A DNA stretch of 64,000 bases from JANQIO01 sp965229625 (GCA_965229625.1 CBDDJJ010000001.1:2790001-2854000); one strand, 5' to 3'. Positions 42,644 to 51,772 are shown, counted from the stretch's first letter. Numbers and translations are program-made. The notes: a model not told the origin generated them from the letters alone.

Positions 42644-43528
42644 TCACTTGATGTGCTTGAGGATGCCGTCCAGTTCATCCAGCGAGCTGTAGGACAACAC
42701 AAGTTTCCCCTTGCCGGAAGCACTGTGCTTGATATGTACCGGAGAACCCAGTTTTTGTGCCAGTTGGTCCTGCAACTGGCGCACATTGGGGTCCAGTTTG
42801 GGGGCGGCTTTCGGCGGCCGGTCGCGCTCGGCCGTGATCCTGCGTACCAGGGCCTCTGTCTGGCGCACCGACAATCCTTTGGCAACCACGTTGCGCGCGG
42901 CAGCGGATTGTTCCTCGCCGGGTAGGCCCAACAGCGCCTTGCCGTGACCCATTTCCAGGTCGCCGTGTTCCAGCAGGGTGCGCACGTCGTCACGCAATGA
43001 CATCAGCCTCAGTAAATTTGTCACCGTGCTTCGACTCTTGCCGACCGCCTCCGCCACCTGTTGCTGGGTGAGTTCAAACTCCTGCTGCAGGCGCTGCAGG
43101 GCGATGGCTTCCTCGATAGGATTGAGGTCTTCACGCTGGATGTTCTCGATCAGCGCCATGGCGATGGCGGCTTCATCCGGCACGTCTCGCACCAGGGCGG
43201 GAATGGAATCCAGGCCCGCCAGCTGGGTCGCGCGCCAACGTCGCTCCCCGGCGATGATTTCGTACTTGCCTTCACCCACGGGCCGCAGCACGATCGGTTG
43301 CATCACACCCTGGGCCTGGATGCTGTTCGCCAGCTCCTGCAGGGCTTCCTGGTCCATATCCCGCCGCGGCTGGTACTTGCCACGACGAATCAGGTCCACC
43401 GGGATGTCCTTGAGTTCACCCTGGTCACCGCTGTCGGTTGCATCAGCGGCGTCAACCGCGGAAGACGTTGCCTGGGAGCCCAGCAGGGCGTCCAGTCCAC
43501 GACCAAGACCTCGTTTCTTTGCAGCCAT
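42644..43528 (-). CDS. parB: Chromosome partitioning protein ParB
   Basis: A 294-residue ParB, which binds parS and spreads as a CTP-dependent clamp to organise the origin region. The N-terminal RGLGRGLDALLG, which interacts with ParA, is at about residues 6-17. The CTPase motif GERRWRA is at 94-100, and the helix-turn-helix with QQQVAEAVGKSRSTVTNLLRL follows at about 153-173. Two perfect parS sites lie 12 kb away in recF. It is encoded 30 bases downstream of parA. Confidence 0.97.
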   Translation of the reverse strand: MAAKKRGLGRGLDALLGSQATSSAVDAADATDSGDQGELKDIPVDLIRRGKYQPRRDMDQEALQELANSIQAQGVMQPIVLRPVGEGKYEIIAGERRWRATQLAGLDSIPALVRDVPDEAAIAMALIENIQREDLNPIEEAIALQRLQQEFELTQQQVAEAVGKSRSTVTNLLRLMSLRDDVRTLLEHGDLEMGHGKALLGLPGEEQSAAARNVVAKGLSVRQTEALVRRITAERDRPPKAAPKLDPNVRQLQDQLAQKLGSPVHIKHSASGKGKLVLSYSSLDELDGILKHIK

Positions 43529-43558
43529 TGTCTATCCTGTCTCGCTAAATCGCCTGGT

Positions 43559-44392
43559 CTAGGTTTCCTGCTCTGGATAACTGTCTGCCAGCATGGCGCC
43601 GAGGGTGGCGACTTCTGCCGGCAGCTCACCGGTCTGGCGCCGAATCACCTCGCCGGCCAGCGCCAGGTAAGCCTGTGCCCCGCGGGACCGGGGATCATAC
43701 TGAATGGCGGGCACACCAAAGCTGGGCGCCTCCGCCAGACGCACATTGCGCGGTATCACCGTCCGATACAGGCGCTCGCCAAAATGCTGTTGCAACTGGG
43801 CAGACACATCGTTGGTCAAGCTGTTGCGGGGATCGTACATGGTGCGCAACAGACCCTCTACGTGAAGCCCGGGATTTACCGATGCCGCTACCCGCTCTAC
43901 GGTGTCCATCAGTGCCGACAGTCCTTCCAGGGCGAAGTACTCGCACTGCATTGGAATCAGCACACTGTCCGCCGCAACCAGACCATTGAGGGTCAGCATG
44001 TTCAGCGACGGTGGGCAGTCGATCAGCACGTAATCGTAATCTGCCTGCACGGTATCGAGCGCTTCCTGTAGACGCTTTTCCTTGTGGGGTGTATCAATCA
44101 GTTCGACTTCTGCTGCAGTCAGGTCACCGTTCGCGGGCAGCACGTCGAAGGCGCCGGGTTCAGACACACATTTGACGTGGGCAACAGGCCGGCGGTGCAC
44201 CAGTACGTCATAGATCGAAAGCTCGAGCTCATACTTGTCGATGCCGCTGCCCATGGTGGCATTGCCCTGGGGATCGAGGTCGACCATCAGCACGCGCTTG
44301 CGCGTCGCCGCCAGCGACGCGGCCAGGTTGACGCAGGTCGTGGTCTTGCCCACCCCACCTTTCTGGTTGGCGACCGCCAGAATCTTAGCCAA
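43559..44392 (-). CDS. parA: Chromosome partitioning ATPase ParA
   Basis: A 277-residue ParA/Soj. The deviant Walker A KGGVGKTT is at residues 11-18 (AVANQKGGVGKTT), the Walker A' VDLDPQGNATMG at about 37-48, and DCPPSLNMLTLNG at about 118-131. It drives segregation of ParB-bound origins. The gene follows rsmG by 52 bases in a gap carrying 11-base-spaced AGCTCAAC repeats and precedes parB. Confidence 0.97.
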   Translation of the reverse strand: MAKILAVANQKGGVGKTTTCVNLAASLAATRKRVLMVDLDPQGNATMGSGIDKYELELSIYDVLVHRRPVAHVKCVSEPGAFDVLPANGDLTAAEVELIDTPHKEKRLQEALDTVQADYDYVLIDCPPSLNMLTLNGLVAADSVLIPMQCEYFALEGLSALMDTVERVAASVNPGLHVEGLLRTMYDPRNSLTNDVSAQLQQHFGERLYRTVIPRNVRLAEAPSFGVPAIQYDPRSRGAQAYLALAGEVIRRQTGELPAEVATLGAMLADSYPEQET

Positions 44393-44441
44393 GCACCTTC
44401 CCCATTTGCGTATTATTCCAGGCCCACTGTGCGCCAGTTTC

Positions 44442-44471
44442 AGCTCAACCGAAGCTCAACTTTAGCTCAAC
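44442..44471. repeat. AGCTCAAC triple repeat at 11-base spacing
   Basis: AGCTCAAC occurs at 44442-44449, 44453-44460 and 44464-44471, exactly one helical turn apart. The repeats span the rsmG 3' end and the rsmG-parA gap. Equal phasing suggests a cooperative DNA-binding site upstream of parA, or chance within codons. Confidence 0.6.
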
Positions 44472-45092
44472 GACGTGACGCTCTTCATTAAGCCCCGGCA
44501 CGTTGATCGGCGTTACCGCCACAAGCTGGGCTGTCGCCGGCAGGGCATCGAGCTCTTCTTCCGGCAAGCGACCTTTCATCGCAAGAATGCGTGTATCTGC
44601 GTCGCAAAAGTGCGCGCAGCGAGCGATCATATCGGACAGTGAAGCAAAGGCCCGGGAAAGCACCACATCGTACACAGCATCCGGCGTCCAGGCTTCGGCC
44701 CGAGCGTGGCGGACAGCCATATTATCCAAGCCCAAGGCAGTTTTCACCTGAAAGAGGAAGCGTGTCTTCTTGCCATTGCTGTCAAGCAGGTCTGCCGTCA
44801 CATTTTTACGCATGATGGCCAATGGCACTCCGGGCAATCCCCCACCAGTGCCCACATCGATGAGGCTGTGACCGCCTTGCGGCAGGTGCGGCAGTACGGC
44901 GAGCGAATCCAGCAAATGGCGCGTCACCATCTGCAAAGGATCACGCACCGCGGTCAGGTTGTAGCTTGCGTTCCAGCGAATCAGCAGATCCAGGTAGACA
45001 AGCAGGGCTTCGCGCTGGGCAGGTGTCGGCGCGAGACCGAGCCTCGCCATGCCGGCATCCAAACGTGGGCCGGCCGCAGCAGGAACGGACAT
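44445..45092 (-). CDS. rsmG: 16S rRNA m7G527 methyltransferase RsmG
   Basis: A 215-residue RsmG (GidB) that methylates G527 of 16S rRNA; loss gives low-level streptomycin resistance in other bacteria. The SAM motif LIDVGTGGGLPGVPLAI is at about residues 75-91, and RHARAEAW follows at about 128-135. It lies four bases after mnmG in the classic gidA-gidB pair. Confidence 0.96.
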   Translation of the reverse strand: MSVPAAAGPRLDAGMARLGLAPTPAQREALLVYLDLLIRWNASYNLTAVRDPLQMVTRHLLDSLAVLPHLPQGGHSLIDVGTGGGLPGVPLAIMRKNVTADLLDSNGKKTRFLFQVKTALGLDNMAVRHARAEAWTPDAVYDVVLSRAFASLSDMIARCAHFCDADTRILAMKGRLPEEELDALPATAQLVAVTPINVPGLNEERHVVELKLSFG

Positions 45093-45096
45093 TTGT

Positions 45097-46986
45097 TCAG
45101 GCGATCTGGCGGTCGAGATCGCCGCGCTTCTTCAGGTGAATCAGCAGCAGGGAAACCGCTGCCGGTGTGACACCGGGGATACGTGAGGCCTGCGCCAGCG
45201 TGACGGGCCGCGTGTCAGTGAGTTTCTGCTTCACCTCGTTGGACAGGCCATCGATGACCGCATACTCGAGGCCCTCCGGCAAGCGCATGTTCTCGTGACG
45301 GCGCAGGCGTTCAACTTCATCCTGCTGGCGGTCGATATAGCCGGCGTACTTTGCCTGGATTTCCACCTGCTGGGCCACATCGCTGGCAGCCGGCTCGCCC
45401 GGCAGGGCGGCGGCCAATTGCGCATACCCGAGTTCAGGGCGGCGCAGCAGATCCATGGCGGCGTACTCCCGCGCCAGGGGTTGCTTGAGATGCGGCGCCA
45501 GCTGATCAGCGGCCTCAGTACCCGGGTGCACCGTGGTACTGCTCAAGCGCGCCTGTTCCCGGGCGATGCCCTCGCGCTTGGCTTCAAAGCGCGCCCAGCG
45601 CCGATCATCTACCAGGCCCAGTTCACGACCACGCTCGGTCAACCGCAGGTCTGCATTGTCCTCGCGCAGCAGCAGGCGGTACTCCGCGCGCGAAGTGAAC
45701 ATTCGGTAGGGTTCCAGGGTACCCAGGGTAATCAGGTCATCCACCAGCACGCCAATATAGGCCTCGTCGCGCCGCGGACACCAGGGGGCTTCATCGCGAC
45801 ATTGCAGTGCAGCATTGAGGCCCGCCAGCAGCCCCTGTGCGGCCGCTTCCTCGTAACCGGTGGTGCCATTGATCTGACCGGCAAAAAACAGGCCGGGGAC
45901 GGCACGGGTTTCCAGTGAATACTGCAGATCCCGTGGGTCGAAGAAATCGTATTCGATCGCATAGCCGGGGCGAGTGATGTGCGCGTCTTCAAAGCCGGCT
46001 ATGGAGCGCACCATGTCCTGTTGTACGTCAAAGGGCAGGCTGGTGGAAATCCCGTTGGGGTACAGCTCACGGGTTGTCAGTCCTTCGGGTTCGATAAAGA
46101 CCTGGTGCGCGTTCTTGTCCGCAAAGCGATGGATCTTGTCCTCGATGGACGGGCAGTAACGTGGCCCGGTGCCTTCAATAACACCGGTGAACATCGGCGA
46201 CCGGTCGAGCGCACTGCGGACAATATCGTGGCTGCGCTCGTTAGTGTAGGTAATCCAGCAGCAACGCTGCTCAGGGTGCTCTTCCACACTGCCCATGAAC
46301 GACATGACAGGTGAGGGCTGATCACCCCATTGCTCCTCGAGGCCAGAGAAATCCACGCTACCTGCGTCGATGCGCGGCGGCGTGCCGGTTTTCAGGCGCT
46401 CCACGCGAAACGGCAGATCACGCAGGCGCTGGGCCAGTGCATTGGAAGGTGGGTCACCGGCGCGACCGCCGGCGTGATTGTCGAGCCCGATATGAATGCG
46501 ACCGCCGAGGAACGTACCGGTGGTCAGGACAACGCAGCGTGCCCGAAACTCAAGACCCATCTGCGTGACCGCGCCCACGGCACGTCCATTTTCGATAATC
46601 AGGTCGTCGACGGCCTGCTGGAAAATGGCGAGATTCGGTTCACTCTCTAGAATCTGGCGGATGGCGTTGCGGTACAACACCCGGTCGGCCTGGGCACGGG
46701 TAGCCCTGACCGCCGGCCCCTTGCGGGCGTTCAGGGTACGGAACTGGATGCCCGCGCGATCGGTGGCGCGCGCCATGGCACCGCCGAGGGCGTCCACTTC
46801 TTTCACGAGATGGCTCTTGCCAATACCGCCAATGGCCGGGTTGCAGGACATCTGGCCCAGGGTATCGATGCTGTGTGTGAGCAGCAGCGTACGGCAGCGC
46901 ATACGCGCAGATGCCAGGCAGGCTTCGGTACCTGCGTGGCCACCGCCAATCACGATTACATCATAGCTGTCACGGTGTGCGCTCAT
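45097..46986 (-). CDS. mnmG: tRNA uridine 5-carboxymethylaminomethyl modification enzyme MnmG
   Basis: A 629-residue FAD protein that, with MnmE, modifies U34 of certain tRNAs. The FAD motif IGGGHAGTEA is at about residues 13-22, SCNPAIGGIGKSHLVKEVDALGG at about 46-68, and NARKGPAVRATRAQADR further on. ATG at 46986 is used instead of GTG at 46992. A TTGATC/TATAAT promoter at 47028-47056 gives a leader of about 35 bases and is overlapped by TGATCA sites. mnmE lies upstream across a 436-base gap. Confidence 0.97.
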   Translation of the reverse strand: MSAHRDSYDVIVIGGGHAGTEACLASARMRCRTLLLTHSIDTLGQMSCNPAIGGIGKSHLVKEVDALGGAMARATDRAGIQFRTLNARKGPAVRATRAQADRVLYRNAIRQILESEPNLAIFQQAVDDLIIENGRAVGAVTQMGLEFRARCVVLTTGTFLGGRIHIGLDNHAGGRAGDPPSNALAQRLRDLPFRVERLKTGTPPRIDAGSVDFSGLEEQWGDQPSPVMSFMGSVEEHPEQRCCWITYTNERSHDIVRSALDRSPMFTGVIEGTGPRYCPSIEDKIHRFADKNAHQVFIEPEGLTTRELYPNGISTSLPFDVQQDMVRSIAGFEDAHITRPGYAIEYDFFDPRDLQYSLETRAVPGLFFAGQINGTTGYEEAAAQGLLAGLNAALQCRDEAPWCPRRDEAYIGVLVDDLITLGTLEPYRMFTSRAEYRLLLREDNADLRLTERGRELGLVDDRRWARFEAKREGIAREQARLSSTTVHPGTEAADQLAPHLKQPLAREYAAMDLLRRPELGYAQLAAALPGEPAASDVAQQVEIQAKYAGYIDRQQDEVERLRRHENMRLPEGLEYAVIDGLSNEVKQKLTDTRPVTLAQASRIPGVTPAAVSLLLIHLKKRGDLDRQIA

Positions 46987-47027
46987 GGGCACTGCAGTCT
47001 CGATTGTCCGTTTTGGAAAGGAGCGCG

Positions 47028-47080
47028 ATTATAAAGTGATCAGGTCGGCTGATCAAAAGATGATCATATCAAGATGATCA
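47028..47080 (-). promoter_or_regulatory. mnmG promoter with four TGATCA sites
   Basis: TTGATC (47056-47051), 17 bases and a perfect TATAAT (47033-47028) form the mnmG promoter. TGATCA occurs at 47037-47042, 47050-47055, 47061-47066 and 47075-47080, spaced 13, 11 and 14 bases. The first lies in the spacer, the second on the -35. AGATGATCA is itself repeated at 47058 and 47072. TGATCA contains the Dam site GATC. Confidence 0.65.
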
Positions 47081-47422
47081 ATTTATAGATGTTTAAAGAT
47101 AAAAATACTCTTAGGTATATATAGAAGGAATATTGTCGTTATTAATAGGCTCCCCTGGTGCTGGGGAGAAGCGAATATTTAGCTTTTAAATCATAGGGTT
47201 AAGAACTTATTAAATGCGGAGTATGGGCTGATTCTGGCGGTGATTGTCACTGTGTAGGCCGGGGATAACACCGGCACCCCGAGCGGACTCAATCCACCGG
47301 AAGCGCTGGTTCAAGGTTTACCCACGGGCAGTTAGCCAGGTAGTGCACAGTTTTTCTGGATAACTCGTTTATCCAAAGTCCCGCGAGAATTGCCTGTGGA
47401 TGATGCGGGAATGCCCTGTGCG
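47081..47422. other. mnmG-mnmE gap: AT-rich tract and DnaA-box-like sites
   Basis: No gene is present. Bases 47081-47149 have 15 G+C of 69 (22%). A CTCCCC/GGGGAG stem lies at 47150-47168. Three sites differ by one base from the DnaA box TTATCCACA: TCTGGATAA (47355-47363, reverse), TTATCCAAA (47369-47377) and TGTGGATGA (47395-47403, reverse). The first two form an inverted pair. Together with the GATC cluster this resembles the E. coli oriC position beside gidA. Confidence 0.5.
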
Positions 47423-48796
47423 TTACTTGCCGATACAGAAGTTGGAGAAGATTTCCCCCAGTAGTGCGTCAGCACTCATGGCACCGGTAATTTCTCCCAG
47501 GTATTCGTGACTGCGCTTCAAGTCTTCAGCCAGCAGTTCACCCGCTCCTGCCTCGACCTGCGACTGACCAGCCCGCAGGCATTCCTCGGCGCGCTGCAGG
47601 GCATCGATATGTCGGCGCCGGGCAATGAATCCATGGGCCTCATCGGCATCGAAACCCATGCTGCTGGTGAGGTGCCCGCGCAACAGTTCCAGTCCGACGC
47701 CCGTGCGGGCTGAGAGGGTGATCACGGTGGTATCTGCCTGCCTGTGGACAGCCGGGTTGGCGCCGGTCAGGTCGCACTTGTTGTGGATAAGCGTGACGGG
47801 GATCGACTCCGGCAGCTCTGCATGCAATTCAGGCCACAAGGTGTCGGCATCTGCGGCGCTGGCGTCGACGTCGCTGGCATCTACCACCAGCAAGACGTGA
47901 TCGGCACTGGCCATCTCCTTCCAGGCACGCTTGATTCCCTCTTGCTCAACCACATCTGCGCTGCTTCGCAGGCCCGCGGTATCTACCACGTGCAAAGGCA
48001 TGCCATTGATCTGGATATGCTCGCGCAGTACATCCCGCGTGGTGCCCTCGATGGGGGTGACGATGGCCGTGTCCTCACCACTCAAAGCATTGAGCAGGCT
48101 GGATTTACCGGCATTTGGCCGACCGGCAATGACCAACTTCATACCGTCCCGTAGCAGGCGGCCCTGGCGAGCGCTGGCTGTCACCGTCTCCAGTTGGGAG
48201 ATGACATCCTCCAGGCGGTTGGCCACCTGGCCTTCGGCGAGAAAGTCGATCTCCTCTTCCGGAAAGTCGATGGCAGCCTCGACGTAGACTCGCAGGGCCA
48301 CCAGCTTGTCCATCAACTGGTCGACCTGCCGCGAGAATTCTCCTTCCAGCGATCGGTTGGCGCTGCGCACACCGGCCTCAGTGGTAGCGCTGATAAGGTC
48401 GGCCACAGCTTCCGCCTGGGCAAGGTCGATTTTGTCGTTGAGAAAAGCGCGCTGGCTGAACTCGCCGGGCGCGGCCAGCCGTGCACCGAGTTCGCAGCAG
48501 CGTGCCAGCAGAAGATCCATCACGGCCGTACCGCCATGGCCATGGAGTTCTACGACGTCTTCACCGGTGAAGGAATGTGGCGCGGGAAAATAGAGGGCTA
48601 AACCACTGTCGAGCGTATCGCCGCGGGCGTCCATAAAGCGGCAGTAGTGGGCGTGACGTGGAGTGAAGTCGCGCCCGCAGAGTTGGTGGCCGATTTCCCG
48701 GGCGTTGCTGCCGGACAGACGCACAATGCCAATGCCACCCTGACCCGGTGCGGTCGCGACCGCCGCAATCGTATCCTGTTCCAGGGCGGGATTCAT
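47423..48796 (-). CDS. mnmE: tRNA modification GTPase MnmE
   Basis: A 457-residue GTPase partner of MnmG. The N-terminal tetrahydrofolate-binding domain begins DTIAAVATAPGQGGIGIVR-like at about residues 8-26. The G domain P-loop GRPNAGKSSLLNAL is at about 222-235, followed by NKCD. The C-terminus ends with the conserved FCIGK. ATG at 48796 is selected; the frame upstream overlaps yidC. It is 16 bases after yidC, part of the rpmH-rnpA-yidD-yidC-mnmE set. Confidence 0.97.
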   Translation of the reverse strand: MNPALEQDTIAAVATAPGQGGIGIVRLSGSNAREIGHQLCGRDFTPRHAHYCRFMDARGDTLDSGLALYFPAPHSFTGEDVVELHGHGGTAVMDLLLARCCELGARLAAPGEFSQRAFLNDKIDLAQAEAVADLISATTEAGVRSANRSLEGEFSRQVDQLMDKLVALRVYVEAAIDFPEEEIDFLAEGQVANRLEDVISQLETVTASARQGRLLRDGMKLVIAGRPNAGKSSLLNALSGEDTAIVTPIEGTTRDVLREHIQINGMPLHVVDTAGLRSSADVVEQEGIKRAWKEMASADHVLLVVDASDVDASAADADTLWPELHAELPESIPVTLIHNKCDLTGANPAVHRQADTTVITLSARTGVGLELLRGHLTSSMGFDADEAHGFIARRRHIDALQRAEECLRAGQSQVEAGAGELLAEDLKRSHEYLGEITGAMSADALLGEIFSNFCIGK

Positions 48797-48812
48797 ATCC
48801 GCTCGCCGGGTG

Positions 48813-50483
48813 TCAGGCTTTGCTGCCCGCTCGCTCGATTTGCCGGGTGATATACCACTGCTGGGCGATAGACAGCAGGTTGTTGGTGACCCAATACAGT
48901 ACCAGGCCCGCGGGGAACCAGAGGAAGAAGAACGTAAATACGATCGGCATCCACTGCATGATCTTGGCCTGCATGGGATCCGGCGGCGGCGGGGCCAGCT
49001 TCTGCTGGAACCACATACTGGCACCCATGATCAGCGGCAGGATAAAGAAGGGGTCCATAACCGAGAGGTCCTGGATCCATCCGAAAAAGGGTGCCTGGCG
49101 CAGTTCTACACTTTCCATCAATACCCAGTACAGGGCGATGAATACCGGCATCTGTACCAGGATAGGAAGACAGCCGCTCAGCGGATTGATCTTTTCCTTG
49201 CGGTACAGGTTCATCATTTCCTGCGACTGCTTTTGCTTGTCCTCGGCATAACGTTCCCGGATCGCCTGCAGCTGAGGCTGTACCCGGCGCATATTGGCCA
49301 TTGAACGGTAGCTGGTGGCAGACAGTTTGAAGAAGGCGGCCTTGATCAACACAGTCAACAGGATGATGGCGACACCCCAGTTGCTGACGAAGCCATAGAT
49401 CTTGATCAGCAACCAGAACAATGGCTGGGCGATCCACCATAGCCAGCCGTAGTCGACGCTCAGGTCCAGGTATTCAGAGATCTCTGCCAGGCGATACTGG
49501 TCCTTGGGCCCGGCGTAGAATTCTGCCGCCACGCGCCCTTGTTGCCCGGGAGCGACGCTAATGGCAGGAGAGACAAAGCCCGCGATATTAAAGCCGTTGG
49601 CAGTGACCCGGGTACTGTAGTTGTGGGTCTGGTTGGCATCGGGAACCCAGGCACTCAGGAAGTAGTGCTGGATCATGGCGATCCAGCCGCCAGCGATTTT
49701 CTCTTTCAGCGGTTTGTCCGCCATGTCTTCGAAATCGTACTTGGCAAAACGCTCGTCGGGTAGCGTGGTCGCCGCGCCCAGGAACGGCACCATGCCCATA
49801 CCACTGGAGAGTTCCGCTGAAGGGTCGCCACTGCTGTCGCGCTTGATTTGCCCGAACAGGTTGGCCTGCCAGCGCTCCGTGGAATTGTTTTGCACCAGGT
49901 ATTCAACTTTTACCAGGTAGTCACCGCGGGTGAAGATGAAACGCTTGGTGATGTCGATATCGGCAGTGTCGAGCGCATCGAGTTCGACGACCAGCTCATT
50001 GGCTGATTCGGACAGGGTGAAGCTGTCAGCCACTGCCGAGAACGTTGCGCGGCCGGCGCTGTCGATTCCGTTCTCACCGATCAGTCCGCTCTGGGCGATG
50101 TAGCTGCGGCGCTGGTTGTCTTCCAGCAACAGGAAGGGAATCTCCGGGCTTTCCAGTTTTGCCGGGTAGTCCACCAGGGCTACTTCGGTGATGTCACCGC
50201 CAGTCAGGTCGATTCGGACCTGCAGGCGATCCGTCGTCACGGTGATGGCATTTCCGCTCGCCTGCGCCGGTGCCTCGGTTTTGGGTGCATCGACTACCGG
50301 TATGTCATCAACAGCTTCCACCGTCGGTGCCGAGGGCAGGTCGGCGGGCGTCGCTGCCTGGGCCACCGTGCTGGGCGGCAGCGCATCGGGCGCTCTCTCT
50401 TCCTTGAACTTCACCCATTCCGTGAGCAGCATGAAAGAAAGCACGGCAATTACGCCAATCAACAGTGATCGAATGACATCCAT
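48813..50483 (-). CDS. yidC: Membrane protein insertase YidC
   Basis: A 556-residue inner-membrane insertase. An N-terminal helix (about residues 4-20) and a large periplasmic domain are followed by the conserved insertase core with ATSYRSMANMRRVQPQLQAI at about 371-390, five transmembrane segments and the family segment GCLPILVQMPVFIALYWVL. ATG at 50483 gives the usual MDVIRSLLIG start. It is 10 bases after yidD. Confidence 0.97.
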   Translation of the reverse strand: MDVIRSLLIGVIAVLSFMLLTEWVKFKEERAPDALPPSTVAQAATPADLPSAPTVEAVDDIPVVDAPKTEAPAQASGNAITVTTDRLQVRIDLTGGDITEVALVDYPAKLESPEIPFLLLEDNQRRSYIAQSGLIGENGIDSAGRATFSAVADSFTLSESANELVVELDALDTADIDITKRFIFTRGDYLVKVEYLVQNNSTERWQANLFGQIKRDSSGDPSAELSSGMGMVPFLGAATTLPDERFAKYDFEDMADKPLKEKIAGGWIAMIQHYFLSAWVPDANQTHNYSTRVTANGFNIAGFVSPAISVAPGQQGRVAAEFYAGPKDQYRLAEISEYLDLSVDYGWLWWIAQPLFWLLIKIYGFVSNWGVAIILLTVLIKAAFFKLSATSYRSMANMRRVQPQLQAIRERYAEDKQKQSQEMMNLYRKEKINPLSGCLPILVQMPVFIALYWVLMESVELRQAPFFGWIQDLSVMDPFFILPLIMGASMWFQQKLAPPPPDPMQAKIMQWMPIVFTFFFLWFPAGLVLYWVTNNLLSIAQQWYITRQIERAGSKA

Positions 50484-50493
50484 AGTCTGGTCT

Positions 50494-50793
50494 TCAGGAA
50501 CGGTGTGTGTGTGGCGGTACCGGGTCGCAGCCCCCTGCATGCCAGGGATGGCACTTGCCCAACCGACGCAGGATAAGCCAGCCGCCGCGCAAGGCGCCAT
50601 GTGCTTGTATGGCTTGTTCGGCGTAGTGGGAGCAGGACGGATGAAAACGGCACTGGTTGCCTATCCAGGGGCTCAGCACCAGGCGATAGAGCCGGATTGC
50701 AGCGATCATGACAACAGCGGGCAACGCCATCCAGTTCTCGGGAAAACGCTGGCGAGGGAGCTTTGCTCCAGGTTGGCTGACTTCTTTCATCAC
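50494..50793 (-). CDS. yidD: Membrane protein insertion efficiency factor YidD
   Basis: A 99-residue YidD. The diagnostic RLYRLVLSPWIGNQCRFHPSCSHYA block is at about residues 34-58, mentioned in shortened form by its ends RLYR and CSHYA. A second ATG directly follows the first. It overlaps no neighbour and sits between rnpA (seven bases) and yidC, the standard arrangement. Confidence 0.94.
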   Translation of the reverse strand: MMKEVSQPGAKLPRQRFPENWMALPAVVMIAAIRLYRLVLSPWIGNQCRFHPSCSHYAEQAIQAHGALRGGWLILRRLGKCHPWHAGGCDPVPPHTHRS

Positions 50794-50800
50794 GCTGCCT

Positions 50801-51166
50801 TCAAGCTTTATCGCCGACCAGCTTTTGCCACTGCTGCCGCACTATAGTTGATAGGGTTTTGTTGTCCAGCATATCCACGCCCTTGCGCGCCATGACGATC
50901 ACGTCCAGGCCGGGAGCAAGGTGGTCCTGGTGACGGAACACTTCCCTGACAATGCGCTTGAAGCGATTACGTTGGACGGCGTGTTTTACGTTCTTCCTGG
51001 CGACGATCACGCCGAGTCGATGATGGTCGAGCTGATTGCTGGTCGCCAGGAGGAGAAGATACTTGTGGGAGGCACGAGCCTCGACCGCGTTGAACACGCG
51101 GCCGTAGGCGGCAGCATCAAGTAAACGTTCCTTCCGTGGGAAGGAGTAGTCGTTCACTGCTGCCAA
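50801..51166 (-). CDS. rnpA: Ribonuclease P protein component
   Basis: A 121-residue basic protein, the protein subunit of RNase P that matures tRNA 5' ends. The family signature AVQRNRFKRIVREVFR is at about residues 63-78. It lies nine bases after rpmH. Confidence 0.96.
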   Translation of the reverse strand: MAAVNDYSFPRKERLLDAAAYGRVFNAVEARASHKYLLLLATSNQLDHHRLGVIVARKNVKHAVQRNRFKRIVREVFRHQDHLAPGLDVIVMARKGVDMLDNKTLSTIVRQQWQKLVGDKA

Positions 51167-51175
51167 TGCCGGGCA

Positions 51176-51310
51176 TCAGGCGGCGAGGCGCTTGCGGCCC
51201 TTGGCCCGACGGCGATTGATGAGCTGACGGCCGCTCTTGGTGGCCATGCGTGAGCGGAAACCATGCGTGCGCTTGCGCTTCAGTACGCTGGGCTGGAACG
51301 TTCTTTTCAT
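51176..51310 (-). CDS. rpmH: 50S ribosomal protein L34
   Basis: A 44-residue protein with the canonical L34 sequence: MKRTFQPSVLKRKRTHGF, then RMATKSGRQ and RRRAKGRKRLAA at the end. The ATG is at 51310 and the TGA at 51178-51176. It is the first gene of the rpmH-rnpA-yidD-yidC-mnmE set, read away from dnaA. Confidence 0.97.
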   Translation of the reverse strand: MKRTFQPSVLKRKRTHGFRSRMATKSGRQLINRRRAKGRKRLAA

Positions 51311-51387
51311 GACGAAATACCTGGTTAACAAGAATTCAGCGGCTGCAGGGCGTTCAACCCGGCGGGTGGCCGCGCAAAAGGGCGTGT

Positions 51388-51416
51388 ATTCTAGTGAAAG
51401 GCGCTCGCAGATTCAA
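51388..51416 (-). promoter_or_regulatory. Promoter of rpmH-rnpA operon
   Basis: On the minus strand TTGAAT (51416-51411), a 17-base spacer and TAGAAT (51393-51388) lie about 80 bases upstream of rpmH. Both boxes match 4-5 of 6 consensus bases at ideal spacing. Confidence 0.6.
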
Positions 51417-51644
51417 ACATAAAATCAATGATATAGCGGCTTTCCGGGTGCTTTGCGCTGGCATGGGCAAGTGTTGGCGAGGTGGTGATTCGCGGGGTCA
51501 GGTTGCTGTCTCGGAGAGGGGTTGTAGAGTTTGGCAGCCGTTGAATCGCGTCCGTGACCCAGGTAAGCCTTGAACTGTCGCAAGCGACTGAAATTGCAGG
51601 ATTTTGTGCTTGAATAAACAACTTTTCTGCCCTTCGACAACAAG

Positions 51645-51772
51645 TTATCCACAAGTTAAATACAGGAAAAAAATATTTTTTTGTATCCATATTGACAGAT
51701 TTCTAATGATTGCAAGCTATTGAAAAATATATATAAAAAGCGATTATTACAGTTTTCTGAAGGTGTGGATAA
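51645..51772. other. Candidate oriC: AT-rich tract flanked by DnaA boxes
   Basis: Perfect DnaA boxes TTATCCACA (51645-51653) and TGTGGATAA (51764-51772) face each other across 110 bases with 26 G+C (24%). This is the oriC position in pseudomonads (rpmH-dnaA gap). I found only these two perfect boxes. The rest of the 774-base gap (51417-51644 and 51795-52084) holds no gene that I can support. Confidence 0.7.

Noticed and set aside
47037..47080. TGATCA cluster as a CRISPR or transposon end
   Set aside because: The repeats are six bases with no spacers of array size and no nearby transposase; a promoter/origin reading fits better.
47355..47375. TGGATAA/TTATCCA hairpin as an mnmE terminator
   Set aside because: It lacks a T-run in the mnmE direction and both arms are near-consensus DnaA boxes.
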